DNA of 64,000 bases from Micropruina sp. (GTDB lineage: Bacteria; Actinomycetota; Actinomycetes; Propionibacteriales; Propionibacteriaceae): NCBI GenBank assembly GCA_016711205.1, contig JADJTM010000001.1:806001-870000 (forward strand), given 5' to 3'. The translations under genes were made by a program, and so were the position numbers. Shown here one piece after another: positions 1 through 8,739 of the stretch; positions within the stretch are counted from its first letter, which is position 1, and each line of letters starts with the position of its first letter. The notes under the pieces are model-generated. The model saw only the letters and a program-made list of their open reading frames with translations, was not told the origin of the DNA and ran no database searches.

Positions 1-137
1 GAGCGCCGCGCCGATCGTCCCGCCGTGTGCAGCGAGGACGGATTTCCGGGCCGGCTCCACACCTCGTCCATGGCCCGGCGCGCCTGCGGCAGCAGGGGCG
101 CCCCCGCCGCGTGATCGAGATAGATCCGATCGGTCAT
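1..137 (-). CDS. Cysteine desulfurase, N-terminal fragment (runs off left edge)
   Basis: Translating the minus strand from the ATG at 137 gives MTDRIYLDHAAGAPLLPQAR followed by RAMDEVWSRPGNPSSLHTAG and then RSARR. This is the standard N-terminus of class V aminotransferase-type cysteine desulfurases (IscS/NifS): the LDHAA strand, the substrate-loop Pro residues, and the GNPSSxHxxGR block. The family uses PLP to take sulfur from cysteine for Fe-S clusters and thiolated tRNA. A GAGAGGAGCC ribosome-binding site lies 7-9 bases upstream. Only about 45 codons are in the window, so the PLP lysine and active-site cysteine cannot be seen and the subtype (IscS, SufS or a MnmA partner) is undecided. It is divergent from glgX across about 190 bp. 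Confidence 0.82.
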   Translation of the reverse strand, partial: MTDRIYLDHAAGAPLLPQARRAMDEVWSRPGNPSSLHTAGRSARR

Positions 138-327
138 CGCCGGGGCTCCTCTCGGGCCATCGCGGTCGCCCAGCCGCGTCGGGGCCGGCGTACTCCTAGT
201 CAGCGCGTGATGAATGCTGGATATGTCAGCTACTTGAGGCACTATATGAGCCGGGTGTGCATGCGAGCCGCTGCGATCGCCGGCGGCACGCACGGCCCCG
301 GTGTGTTTGATCGATCGAAAGCAGTTG

Positions 328-2637
328 ATGAGCGAACCCGAGCTGATTGCACCCACGACAACCGTGAGGCTCGGCGCGCACCCGTATGCGGACGGCACCG
401 AGTTCGCACTGTGGGCACCGCGCGCCGAGCGGGTCGAGTTGGCGCTGGTGGACGATCGCAACGACCAGACCAACATCGATCTCACCCTCGATGACGAAGG
501 CGTGTGGAGCGGGTTCGTCCGGGACGTGGGAGCTCGCCAGCGCTACGGCTACCGCGTTCACGGCGACTGGATTCCCGAAGCGGGCCAACGGTTCAACCCG
601 GCCAAACTGCTGCTCGACCCGTATGCGCGGGCGATCTCCGGCTACCTCGACTACCGCGGTCCGATCAGCGATCACACCGCCGAGTCGAACTTCGACCGCG
701 ACTCCACCGACAGCTTCGGCGCCGTGCCGCTCAGCGTCGTGGTGGCGCCCACCGAACCGCCCACGCCGCTGGCCGAACCGGTGCCGCTGGACCGCATGGT
801 GATCTACGAGACCCACCTGAAGGGCTTCACCCAGCGTCACCCCAAGGTTCCCGAGGGGCTGCGTGGCACTTACGCGGGCTTCGCCGACGACGCCGTGATC
901 CAACACCTGGTCGAGACCGGCATCAACGCGGTCGAGTTCCTCCCCCTGCAGCACTTCGTCAGCGAGCCGTTCATCGTCGGGCGGGGCCTGGTCAACTACT
1001 GGGGCTACAACACCCTCGGCTTCTTCGCCCCGCACGGCCCTTACGCCAGCGCCACCGCAGGCACCCGGGGCGGCCAGGTGGCCGAGTTCAAGGCCATGGT
1101 CAGCCGGCTGCACCAGGCCGGCATCGCGGTGATTCTCGACGTGGTCTACAACCACACCGGCGAGGGTGGCCACGAAGGCCCCACGCTCAGCTTCCGGGGC
1201 ATCGACCATGGCGGCTACTACCGGCTGACCAGCGACAACCGCAACGACTACGACGTCACCGGCTGCGGCAACGCCGTCGACACCTCCCACCCCCGGGTGC
1301 TGCAGCTGGTGCTCGACTCGTTGCGCTACTGGGCCACCGACATGGGCGTGGACGGCTTCCGCTTCGACCTGTGCACCACCCTGATCCGCGACGGAAACCA
1401 CCACGTCGACCAGCAGCACGCGTTCAAGCAGCTGGTCGCGGCCGACCCGGTGCTGGCCGGCAAGGTGATGCTCTCGGAGCCCTGGGATCTGGGCCCCTAC
1501 GGTTACCAGGTCGGACGCTGGGGCAAGGGCTGGTCGGAGTGGAACGACCACTTCCGCGGCTTCACCCGCGATTTTTGGCGGGGCGCCTCCAACGGCGTCC
1601 AAGAGCTGGCGACGCGGCTGTCCGGATCGTCCGACACCTTCGACCACGCCGGACGTCCGGCCACCAGCTCGATCAACTTCGTCACCGCCCACGACGGTTT
1701 CACGTTGCGCGACGTGGTCACCTATGACCTCAAGCACAACAAGGCCAACTCTGAGCGCAACCGCGACGGCACCGACGACAACCGCTCCTGGAACCACGGC
1801 TACGAGGGCGAGATCGACGACCCCGAGATCAACGCCGCACGGCAACGCACTGCCCGCAACATGATGGCCACCCTGCTGCTCGCGGCCGGGGTACCGATGA
1901 TCACCGCCGGCGACGAGCTGGGCCGCACCCAACAGGGCAACAACAATGCCTACTGTCAGGACTCGCCGACCTCGTGGGTGGACTGGCACACCCAGGAGGA
2001 CTGGGCCGACCAGCTCGATCTCACCCGCGCCCTGCTCAGCCTGCGCGCGGAGCATCCGGTGCTGCGCCAGCAGCAGTTCCGCACCCATCGCGAGGTGCTG
2101 GACGACGCCGGCGACGGCCTGGGCCGGCTCGAGGTCGCCTGGTTCAGCGAACACGGCACCGAGATGACCATCGACCAGTGGCACGACTCGTCGCGACGCA
2201 CCCTCGGCCAGTACGTCTCCGATACCCAGGAGGCCTTTCTGATCTTCGTGCACGGTGGCCCGAGCCCGATCGTTCTCACCCTGCCGGGCCAGCCCTGGGG
2301 CGGGCAGTGGGCGGTGCGTGCCCACACCGGCCTCGACAACGAACTGCCGCACCGCACGATGGCGGCCGGGTCGAGCCTCACCGTGCCCGCCAAGACGGTG
2401 GTGCTGCTGCAGGGCACGGTGTTCGGCCGGCTGCCGCAGGTCGCCGCCTCACCGCTCAGTCCCGACGAGCCGCTCAGTCCCGACGAGCCGATGAGTCCCG
2501 ATGAGCCGGGCGGTTCCGACGAGCCGATCAGTCCCGATGAACCGATGAGTCCCGATGAGCCGGACGGTTCCGATCCGGATGGCCTGAACGACTCGACTGC
2601 CAACACTCCACCTGAGGCGCCTCAGCCGCTAGGTTGA
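328..2637 (+). CDS. glgX: Glycogen debranching enzyme GlgX (isoamylase-type, GH13)
   Basis: A cytosolic GH13 alpha-1,6-glucosidase that trims branches from glycogen or maltooligosaccharides. An N-terminal CBM48-like region (GAHPYADGTEFALWAPRAER) precedes the TIM barrel. The catalytic signatures are GFRFDL (nucleophile Asp347), LSEPWDLGPYGYQVG (acid/base Glu384) and TAHDGFTL (Asp456); VVYNHTGEGG is the first conserved region. I chose the ATG at 328 because the CBM48 homology starts right after it. The protein is about 769 residues, longer than most GlgX, because of an acidic Pro-rich tail built from repeats of SPDEP/GSDEP (DNA about 2455-2580). The stop overlaps the TTG start proposed for glgE. 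It heads a five-gene alpha-glucan operon. The trehalose synthase often paired with glgE is absent here. Confidence 0.93.
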   Translation: MSEPELIAPTTTVRLGAHPYADGTEFALWAPRAERVELALVDDRNDQTNIDLTLDDEGVWSGFVRDVGARQRYGYRVHGDWIPEAGQRFNPAKLLLDPYARAISGYLDYRGPISDHTAESNFDRDSTDSFGAVPLSVVVAPTEPPTPLAEPVPLDRMVIYETHLKGFTQRHPKVPEGLRGTYAGFADDAVIQHLVETGINAVEFLPLQHFVSEPFIVGRGLVNYWGYNTLGFFAPHGPYASATAGTRGGQVAEFKAMVSRLHQAGIAVILDVVYNHTGEGGHEGPTLSFRGIDHGGYYRLTSDNRNDYDVTGCGNAVDTSHPRVLQLVLDSLRYWATDMGVDGFRFDLCTTLIRDGNHHVDQQHAFKQLVAADPVLAGKVMLSEPWDLGPYGYQVGRWGKGWSEWNDHFRGFTRDFWRGASNGVQELATRLSGSSDTFDHAGRPATSSINFVTAHDGFTLRDVVTYDLKHNKANSERNRDGTDDNRSWNHGYEGEIDDPEINAARQRTARNMMATLLLAAGVPMITAGDELGRTQQGNNNAYCQDSPTSWVDWHTQEDWADQLDLTRALLSLRAEHPVLRQQQFRTHREVLDDAGDGLGRLEVAWFSEHGTEMTIDQWHDSSRRTLGQYVSDTQEAFLIFVHGGPSPIVLTLPGQPWGGQWAVRAHTGLDNELPHRTMAAGSSLTVPAKTVVLLQGTVFGRLPQVAASPLSPDEPLSPDEPMSPDEPGGSDEPISPDEPMSPDEPDGSDPDGLNDSTANTPPEAPQPLG

Positions 2638-4676
2638 GTCGCGTGAGCAAACCCATCACCTCGGGCGACGACGCCCCGCTGAGCCTTGATCTGTCCCCCA
2701 CCGCGACCGGGCCGTTCGGCTTCGGACGTATCCCGGTCGCCAAGGTCTGGCCGGTGATCGAGGCCGGTGCCTATCCGGTGAAGGCCGTCGTCGGTGAACT
2801 GTTCCCGATCGGCGCCAAGGTTTTTCGCGAGGGCCATGATGCCGTCAACGCGTCGGTGATCCTGACCAGCCCCGAGGGCGTCGAGACTCGCGTCGACATG
2901 CAGCCCGTCGGGCCGCCGGGACTGGATGCCTGGCAGGGCTGGGTGCGTCCGGATGCCGAGGGTGCCTGGACGTTCCGGGTCGAGGGCTGGTCCGACCCTT
3001 GGGGCACCTGGCATCACAATGCCGAGGCCAAGCTGGCCGCCGGCATGGATCTGGAGCTGGTCTGCCTCGAGGGGCGCGACCTGCTCGAACGCACCGCCGC
3101 GCTGGCCGACGAGGCCGGCGACCCGGTCGAGGCGTCCATTCTGCGCGCCACCGCACAACTGCTCATACCTCAGCGCAAGGCGCCCGATCTGCTCGAGGTG
3201 GCGAACGGGGCGGGGCTGGCCGAGGCGATGAGAACCCACGGGCCCCGCGACCTCGTCACGCCCACCGCCGACTTCCCGTTGTGGGTCGACCGCAAGCGTG
3301 CGCTGTTCTCGTCCTGGTACGAGTTCTTCCCCCGCTCCCAGGGCGCCAGCCGCGACGAGGCCACGGGGCACTGGACCTCCGGCACCTTCGATTCGTCGCA
3401 CGAGCGGCTGGAGGCGGCCGCGGCGATGGGCTTCGACGTGATCTACCTGCCGCCGATCCATCCGATCGGCAATGCGTTCAAGAAGGGCAAGAACAACACC
3501 CTGGACGCCACCGAGGACGATCCGGGTTCGCCGTGGGCGATCGGCAGCGCCGAGGGCGGGCACGACGCGATCCATCCCGACCTGGGCGACTGGGCGGCCT
3601 TCGACCGTTTCGTGGCCAGGGCCGGCGAGCTGAACGTCGAAGTCGCGCTCGACTTCGCGCTGCAGGCCAGCCCCGACCACCCGTGGGTGAGCTCACACCC
3701 GGAGTGGTTCACCACCCGCATCGACGGCACCATCGCCTACGCCGAGAACCCGCCGAAGAAGTACCAGGACATCTACCCGATCAACTTCGACAACGACCCG
3801 GTCGGCATCTACCACGAGGTGCTGCGGCTGTTCAAGGTGTGGATGAGCCACGGGGTGCGCATCTTCCGCATCGACAACCCGCACACCAAGCCGGTCGAGT
3901 TCTGGCGGTGGATCATCGAGCGGCTGCGCGAAACCGATCCGGACGTGCTGTTCCTGGCCGAGGCGTTCACCAAGCCCGAGATGATGGCCGCCCTGGGCAA
4001 GGTGGGCTTTCACCAGAGCTACACCTACTTCACCTGGCGCACCACCAAGTTCGAGCTCACCGAGTACGCCGTCGAACTGGCCAACGACATGGCTGCGTAC
4101 TACCGGCCGAACTTCTTCGTCAACACCCCCGACATCAACCCGTTCCATCTGCAGTCGGGCAACCCGGCGATCTTCGGCATCCGCGCGATCCTGGCCGCCA
4201 CCCTGTCGCCCACCTGGGGCGTGTATTCGGGCTTCGAGTTCTTCGAGCACGAGGTGCTGGCACCCGGACGCGAGGAGTACCTGAACTCAGAGAAGTACGA
4301 GTACCGGCCCCGCGACTACAACGCCGAGCCCAACCTCAACCTGCTGTTCGGCACGCTCAACTCGATCCGCCGGGCCCACCCGGCGCTGCAGCAACTGCGT
4401 CAACTGCACTTCCACCACGCCAGTCACGACGGGGTGATCGCCTACTCCAAGCGTGACGGCGACGACGTGGTGATCGTGATCTGCAGCCTCGACCCCGACA
4501 ACCTGGTCGAATCCGACGTCTGGCTCGACCTGGGCGCACTGGGTGTGACCGGGGCCGACTCCGTGCTGCTGCGCGATGAGCTCACCGGGGCGTCGTTCAC
4601 CTGGGGCGAGCGCAACTTCGTCCGGCTGACCCCGTCCACCCCGGCGCACATCCTGCACGTGCTGACCGCGCCCTGA
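2634..4676 (+). CDS. glgE: Alpha-1,4-glucan:maltose-1-phosphate maltosyltransferase GlgE
   Basis: GlgE (GH13_3) transfers maltosyl units from maltose-1-phosphate onto alpha-1,4-glucans in the cytosol. The N-terminal domain contains FPIGAKVFREGHDAVNA; the barrel has YLPPIHPIG, VRIFRIDNPHTKP (nucleophile Asp414) and FLAEAFTKPEMM (acid/base Glu443), then the GlgE-typical DINPFHLQSGNPAIFG block. At about 680 residues it matches the family. The TTG at 2634 overlaps the glgX TGA; a GTG at 2643 is an equally good start. The substrate is made by the maltokinase encoded next, and the product feeds the branching enzyme encoded after that. Confidence 0.95.
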   Translation: MSRVSKPITSGDDAPLSLDLSPTATGPFGFGRIPVAKVWPVIEAGAYPVKAVVGELFPIGAKVFREGHDAVNASVILTSPEGVETRVDMQPVGPPGLDAWQGWVRPDAEGAWTFRVEGWSDPWGTWHHNAEAKLAAGMDLELVCLEGRDLLERTAALADEAGDPVEASILRATAQLLIPQRKAPDLLEVANGAGLAEAMRTHGPRDLVTPTADFPLWVDRKRALFSSWYEFFPRSQGASRDEATGHWTSGTFDSSHERLEAAAAMGFDVIYLPPIHPIGNAFKKGKNNTLDATEDDPGSPWAIGSAEGGHDAIHPDLGDWAAFDRFVARAGELNVEVALDFALQASPDHPWVSSHPEWFTTRIDGTIAYAENPPKKYQDIYPINFDNDPVGIYHEVLRLFKVWMSHGVRIFRIDNPHTKPVEFWRWIIERLRETDPDVLFLAEAFTKPEMMAALGKVGFHQSYTYFTWRTTKFELTEYAVELANDMAAYYRPNFFVNTPDINPFHLQSGNPAIFGIRAILAATLSPTWGVYSGFEFFEHEVLAPGREEYLNSEKYEYRPRDYNAEPNLNLLFGTLNSIRRAHPALQQLRQLHFHHASHDGVIAYSKRDGDDVVIVICSLDPDNLVESDVWLDLGALGVTGADSVLLRDELTGASFTWGERNFVRLTPSTPAHILHVLTAP

Positions 4677-4734
4677 GCGCTGCGATGCCGTGCAAAAGCT
4701 GTTGTCCGGCGCACTTTCCTGACAGGATGGCAAG

Positions 4735-6039
4735 GTGACGGACGAGCCGCTGGCAGCCTGGTGGGCTCTCATTTCGAGAGCCCGCTGGTTCGGCGGCAAG
4801 GGGCTGGCTGGCACATTCACCGGGCTCACGTCGTTGCCGTGGCTGACCCCCGCGGGCTCACTGCCCGCGGTGCGTCCCGAGATCGCCACGATCGACTACC
4901 CCGACGGCCGCACCGAGCAGTACCTGCTGCTGGTCGGCCACACCGCGAGCCCCGAGGCACCGGTGGTTACCCGAGTGCACGATCCCGAGCTCGGGCCGCT
5001 CAGTGTGGTCGAGGCGGCCGGTGACCCGGGGTGCATGCAGGCCCTGTTGACGGCACTGGCCGACGTGCACCACCCCGCCATGCAGTGGGTCGACGCCGGC
5101 GGCATCGACCCGACCGTGCCCACCCGGGTCTGGCCGGGCGAGCAGAGCAACACCACGGTCTGCCTGGGCGATGACCGGCTGTTCAAGCTGTTCCGCAAGC
5201 TCGAGGCCGGTCGCAACCTCGACGTGGAGGTGCTCGCCGCCCTGAACGGATCGAGCATCACTCCGGCCCTGTACGGCACGCTGGTCGGCGAACTGCCCGG
5301 CGGCGGACTCGCCGATCTCGGCATGTTCGTCGAGCGCGTGCAGGGCGTTCAGGACGGCTGGCAGTGGGCCTGCGAGGCCTGTGCCGCCGATCGCGACATC
5401 AATGCCGAGGCCGATCAGCTGGGCCACGCCCTGCGGGCGGTGCATGAGCGGCTGGCGGCCGCCTTCGGTACGTCCGTCGTGGCGGGGGCCGAGGTGGCCG
5501 AGTTGATCCGCGCCCGCTTCGACGCGGCGCAGGCCGAGATCGGCGAACTGACCCCCGTCCGCGACTCCGTCGATTCGGCGCTGCAGGCGCTGGTCGGCAC
5601 CCAGCTGGTCACGCAGCGCGTCCACGGCGACTTTCACCTAGGCCAGACCCTGCGGTCCGCCGACGGCTGGACCATCATCGACTTCGAGGGCGAGCCGCTC
5701 AAGAGCCTGACCGAGCGGCGGCGTCCCGACAGCGTGTGGCGCGATGTCGCCGGCATGCTGCGCTCCTTCGACTACGTCCGCGGAGCGCACCCTGATCCCA
5801 CCTCTGCCCAGGCCGCCGCCTGGTCCGCTGCCGCCCGGCACGCGTTCCTCGACGGCTACTGCCAGGGCGATCGTCCCGACCGGGCCGCGCTCGATGCCTA
5901 CGAGCTCGACAAGGCCGTCTACGAGGTGGTGTACGAAGCGCGCAACCGGCCCGACTGGCTGCACATTCCACTCGGTGCCGTCCAAGCTGTGGCAAGCCGG
6001 ACGGCGTCGTCCCCCACGCACGACTCAAAGGAGAACTGA
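4735..6039 (+). CDS. mak: Maltokinase (Pep2/Mak), makes maltose-1-phosphate
   Basis: Maltokinases phosphorylate maltose with ATP to give the GlgE substrate. The sequence has the aminoglycoside-phosphotransferase-like catalytic core: RVHGDFHLGQTL (catalytic Asp299) and IIDFEGEPLKSL (metal-binding Asp316). The N-terminal cap contains ARWFGGKG, typical of mycobacterial and Streptomyces Mak. At 434 residues the length is right for a stand-alone kinase rather than a TreS-Mak fusion. It starts at a GTG with a GACAGGA ribosome-binding site, 58 bp after glgE, and its TGA shares bases with the glgB ATG (TGATG), so translation of kinase and branching enzyme is probably coupled. Confidence 0.93.
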   Translation: MTDEPLAAWWALISRARWFGGKGLAGTFTGLTSLPWLTPAGSLPAVRPEIATIDYPDGRTEQYLLLVGHTASPEAPVVTRVHDPELGPLSVVEAAGDPGCMQALLTALADVHHPAMQWVDAGGIDPTVPTRVWPGEQSNTTVCLGDDRLFKLFRKLEAGRNLDVEVLAALNGSSITPALYGTLVGELPGGGLADLGMFVERVQGVQDGWQWACEACAADRDINAEADQLGHALRAVHERLAAAFGTSVVAGAEVAELIRARFDAAQAEIGELTPVRDSVDSALQALVGTQLVTQRVHGDFHLGQTLRSADGWTIIDFEGEPLKSLTERRRPDSVWRDVAGMLRSFDYVRGAHPDPTSAQAAAWSAAARHAFLDGYCQGDRPDRAALDAYELDKAVYEVVYEARNRPDWLHIPLGAVQAVASRTASSPTHDSKEN

Positions 6040-7931
6040 TGGCACACGATACTGCCGGTGGCCTGGCTGGCTGGGACCTCGAAGGATTCCACAGCGGAGG
6101 CGACACCGAGTTGTGGCGCCGGCTGGGCTCCCATCAGGTGAGGTTGCACGACGACGAGCGGGGCGAGATTACCGGCACCCGGTTCGCGGTGTGGGCGCCC
6201 AACGCGCAGGCCGTGCGGCTCAACGCCGACTTCAACTGGTGGACCGGCGACGCGATGTCGCTGGTGCCCGGTTCTGGGGTGTGGGCGATCTTCGTCGAGG
6301 GCGTCGGTGACGGCGCGCTGTACAAGTACAACATTCTCGGCGCCGACGGGGTGTGGCGCGAGAAGGTCGACCCGATGGCCTTCTTCGCCGAGAAGGCCCC
6401 CGCGAACAGCTCCATCGTCTACACCAGCCAGTACGAGTGGGCCGACGACGAGTGGATGACCAAGCGCACCGAAACCCAGCCGCACGCCGCGCCGATGTCG
6501 GTCTACGAGGTGCACCTGGGTTCGTGGCGCAAGGGCAAGACCTATCTCGAGCTAGCCGAAGAGCTGGTCGAGTACGTCACCTGGCAGGGCTTCACCCACG
6601 TCGAACTGATGCCGGTCACTGAACACCCGTTCGAGCCGTCCTGGGGCTACCAGGTGACCAACTACTTCGCGCCGCAGTCGCGGCTGGGCCGTCCGGACGA
6701 GTTCCGCCATCTCGTCGACAAGCTGCACCAGGCCGGCATCGGCGTGATTCTCGACTGGGTGCCGGGGCACTTCCCCAAGGACGAGTGGGCGCTGGGCCGC
6801 TTCGACGGCACCGCCCTGTACGAGCATGCCGACCCCCGCCAGGGCGAGCACATGGACTGGGGCACCTACATCTTCAACTACGGCCGCAACGAGGTGAAGA
6901 GCTTCCTGGTCAGCAACGCGCTGTACTGGGTCAGCGAAATGCACATCGACGCGCTGCGGGTCGACGCGGTGGCGTCCATGCTGTACCTCGACTACAGCCG
7001 CAAGGACGGCGAGTGGGTGCCCAACCAGTTCGGTGGCAACGAGAACCTCGAGGCCATCGACTTTCTGCGCTACGTCAACAAGCACCTGTACGAGCGGGTG
7101 CCCGGCGTGTGCATGATCGCTGAGGAGTCGACCTCGTTCGGCGGCGTCACCAAGCCGGTCGATCAGGGCGGCCTCGGATTCGGCTTCAAGTGGAACATGG
7201 GCTGGATGAACGACTCGCTGCGCTACCTGGCGCTCGAGCCGATCTACCGGCAGTACCACCACCACGAGATGACCTTCGCGATGGTGTACCAGTACTCAGA
7301 GAACTTCGTGCTGCCGATCAGCCACGACGAGGTGGTGCACGGCAAGGGGTCGATGATCAACAAGATCCCCCAGGATTCGTGGCGCCAGTTCGCCACCCTG
7401 CGCGCGTTCTACTCGTTCATGTGGGGCTTCCCCGGCAAGCAACTGCTGTTCATGGGCTGCGAGTTCGGCCAGCGCACCGAGTTCAACGAAGCCACGTCCC
7501 TGGAGTGGTGGGTCTCGGACCTGTGGGGCCACCACGGCCTGCAGCGCCTGATCAAGGACCTCAACGAGCTGTACGTCGCCAACCCGGCGTTGTGGAAGCT
7601 TGATTCCGACCCGGCCGGCTTCCGCTGGATCAACGCCGACGACGCCAACGGCAACACGTTCAGCTGGGTGCGTTCCGACGGTGACGGCGGGCACATGGCG
7701 GTCATCGTCAACTTCTCCTCCGAGCCGTGGACGAACTACAAGATCGGGCTGCCCGCGGCCGGGGTGTGGAAAGAGGTGCTCAACTCCGACGCAGGCATCT
7801 ACGACGGCTCGGATTCGTTCGGCAACCTGGGTCAGGTCGAGGCGCACGAGGAGTCGTTCAACGGCTACGAGGCCGCGGCGAGCATCGTCATTCCGCCCCT
7901 GGGTGCCGTCTACTTCCGGTACGAGGGGTGA
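6039..7931 (+). CDS. glgB: 1,4-alpha-glucan branching enzyme GlgB
   Basis: Introduces alpha-1,6 branches into the linear glucan made by GlgE. An N-terminal CBM48 (TRFAVWAPNAQAVRLNADFN) precedes the barrel with YEVHLGSWRKG, GVILDWVPGHFPKDEW, ALRVDAVASMLYLDYSR (nucleophile Asp309), MIAEESTSFGG (acid/base Glu362) and ISHDEVVHGKGSM (Asp430). At 630 residues it is shorter than the roughly 730-residue mycobacterial GlgB, so it appears to lack the extra N1 beta-sandwich module. Its ATG overlaps the maltokinase stop, and its own stop overlaps the GTG of the next gene. Confidence 0.96.
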   Translation: MAHDTAGGLAGWDLEGFHSGGDTELWRRLGSHQVRLHDDERGEITGTRFAVWAPNAQAVRLNADFNWWTGDAMSLVPGSGVWAIFVEGVGDGALYKYNILGADGVWREKVDPMAFFAEKAPANSSIVYTSQYEWADDEWMTKRTETQPHAAPMSVYEVHLGSWRKGKTYLELAEELVEYVTWQGFTHVELMPVTEHPFEPSWGYQVTNYFAPQSRLGRPDEFRHLVDKLHQAGIGVILDWVPGHFPKDEWALGRFDGTALYEHADPRQGEHMDWGTYIFNYGRNEVKSFLVSNALYWVSEMHIDALRVDAVASMLYLDYSRKDGEWVPNQFGGNENLEAIDFLRYVNKHLYERVPGVCMIAEESTSFGGVTKPVDQGGLGFGFKWNMGWMNDSLRYLALEPIYRQYHHHEMTFAMVYQYSENFVLPISHDEVVHGKGSMINKIPQDSWRQFATLRAFYSFMWGFPGKQLLFMGCEFGQRTEFNEATSLEWWVSDLWGHHGLQRLIKDLNELYVANPALWKLDSDPAGFRWINADDANGNTFSWVRSDGDGGHMAVIVNFSSEPWTNYKIGLPAAGVWKEVLNSDAGIYDGSDSFGNLGQVEAHEESFNGYEAAASIVIPPLGAVYFRYEG

Positions 7932-8725
7932 GCGAAGGCCCCCACGAGTTCAAGGTCCACCTGCACGTCGGTGAGGCCGGCATCGGCGTGCTGGAGTGGT
8001 CCGGACGCACCCAGCAGGAGGTCGTCGACCGGGCGGTCAGCCTGGCCTCTGACGACGGGCTGATCTCGCGCGGGCTGCGCCGCATCGAGGTGTCGCTGCC
8101 CATCACGGACGTGGTCGGACGCCGCGCGCTGCAGCGGGCGGGTTTCCGGCTGGAGGGTACCCGGCGGCAGGCGCACGACCTGCCGGACGGGTCCTTCACC
8201 GACGTCGTGCTGTACGCCCGGCTGGCCAGCGACCTGGTCTACGGCGCCGGCGGGTTCACCGGGGTGATGAACTCGGTGCTGCCCCGCAAAAGGTTGATCG
8301 CCCACGCCCTGATCACCGACGACTGGGATCGGGTCTGCGTGCTCGAAACCACCTTCAAGGACGACTGGGAGCTGCCCGGCGGCATCGTCAACCCGTTCGA
8401 ATCGCCGTGGAACGGGGCCGTCCGTGAAATCGCGGAGGAACTGTCGATCGACCTCGAGGTGGGCCGGGTGCTGGTGATCGACTGGCTGGCACCGCACCTG
8501 GGGTGGGAGGACGCCGTCGAGTTGATCTTCGACGGCGGCCGGCTGAGCACCGAACAGGTGGACGCGATCGTGCCCGACCCGGTCGAGATCCGCGCCGTGC
8601 ACTGGCTCACCCCCGACAAGGCCGCCGACAAGATGGCCCCCTTCGCCCGCGGACGCATGCTGGCCGCGGTCGCCTGCCGCCTCGGCGGCGGCACCCAGTA
8701 CCTGGAGCGCGGACTCCCCCGCTGA
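7928..8725 (+). CDS. GNAT-like / Nudix hydrolase fusion protein
   Basis: The GTG at 7928 overlaps the glgB stop (GTGA), giving a 265-residue protein. Residues about 1-97 resemble part of a GNAT acetyltransferase, ending in RALQRAGFRLEGTRRQ and a beta strand TDVVLYARL. Residues about 105-260 are a Nudix domain with the complete box GGIVNPFESPWNGAVREIAE followed by ELSIDL; the box fits Gx5Ex7REUxEE, with Ser in place of the usual last Gly. Nudix enzymes hydrolyse nucleoside diphosphates linked to other groups; the substrate cannot be read from sequence. The GNAT part looks too short for a full acetyl-CoA site and may be a substrate-recognition remnant. Tight coupling to glgB suggests a link to sugar-nucleotide or glycogen metabolism (inference). 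The 3' end runs straight into the first repeat island. Confidence 0.8.
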   Translation: MSEGPHEFKVHLHVGEAGIGVLEWSGRTQQEVVDRAVSLASDDGLISRGLRRIEVSLPITDVVGRRALQRAGFRLEGTRRQAHDLPDGSFTDVVLYARLASDLVYGAGGFTGVMNSVLPRKRLIAHALITDDWDRVCVLETTFKDDWELPGGIVNPFESPWNGAVREIAEELSIDLEVGRVLVIDWLAPHLGWEDAVELIFDGGRLSTEQVDAIVPDPVEIRAVHWLTPDKAADKMAPFARGRMLAAVACRLGGGTQYLERGLPR

Positions 8726-8739
8726 AACGACCCACCGGT

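Noticed and set aside
138..327. Promoter pair between the cysteine desulfurase and glgX
   Set aside because: Candidates such as TATATG can be picked out, but none has a convincing -35 and spacing on either strand.
226..2352. Long open frame on the minus strand opposite glgX (708 codons)
   Set aside because: It mirrors a well-supported GH13 gene; the composition is the Val/Gly/Ala/His-rich pattern of high-GC antisense frames and no domain is visible. The same holds for long frames opposite pgm, hom, kgd, galK, atpD and atpA.
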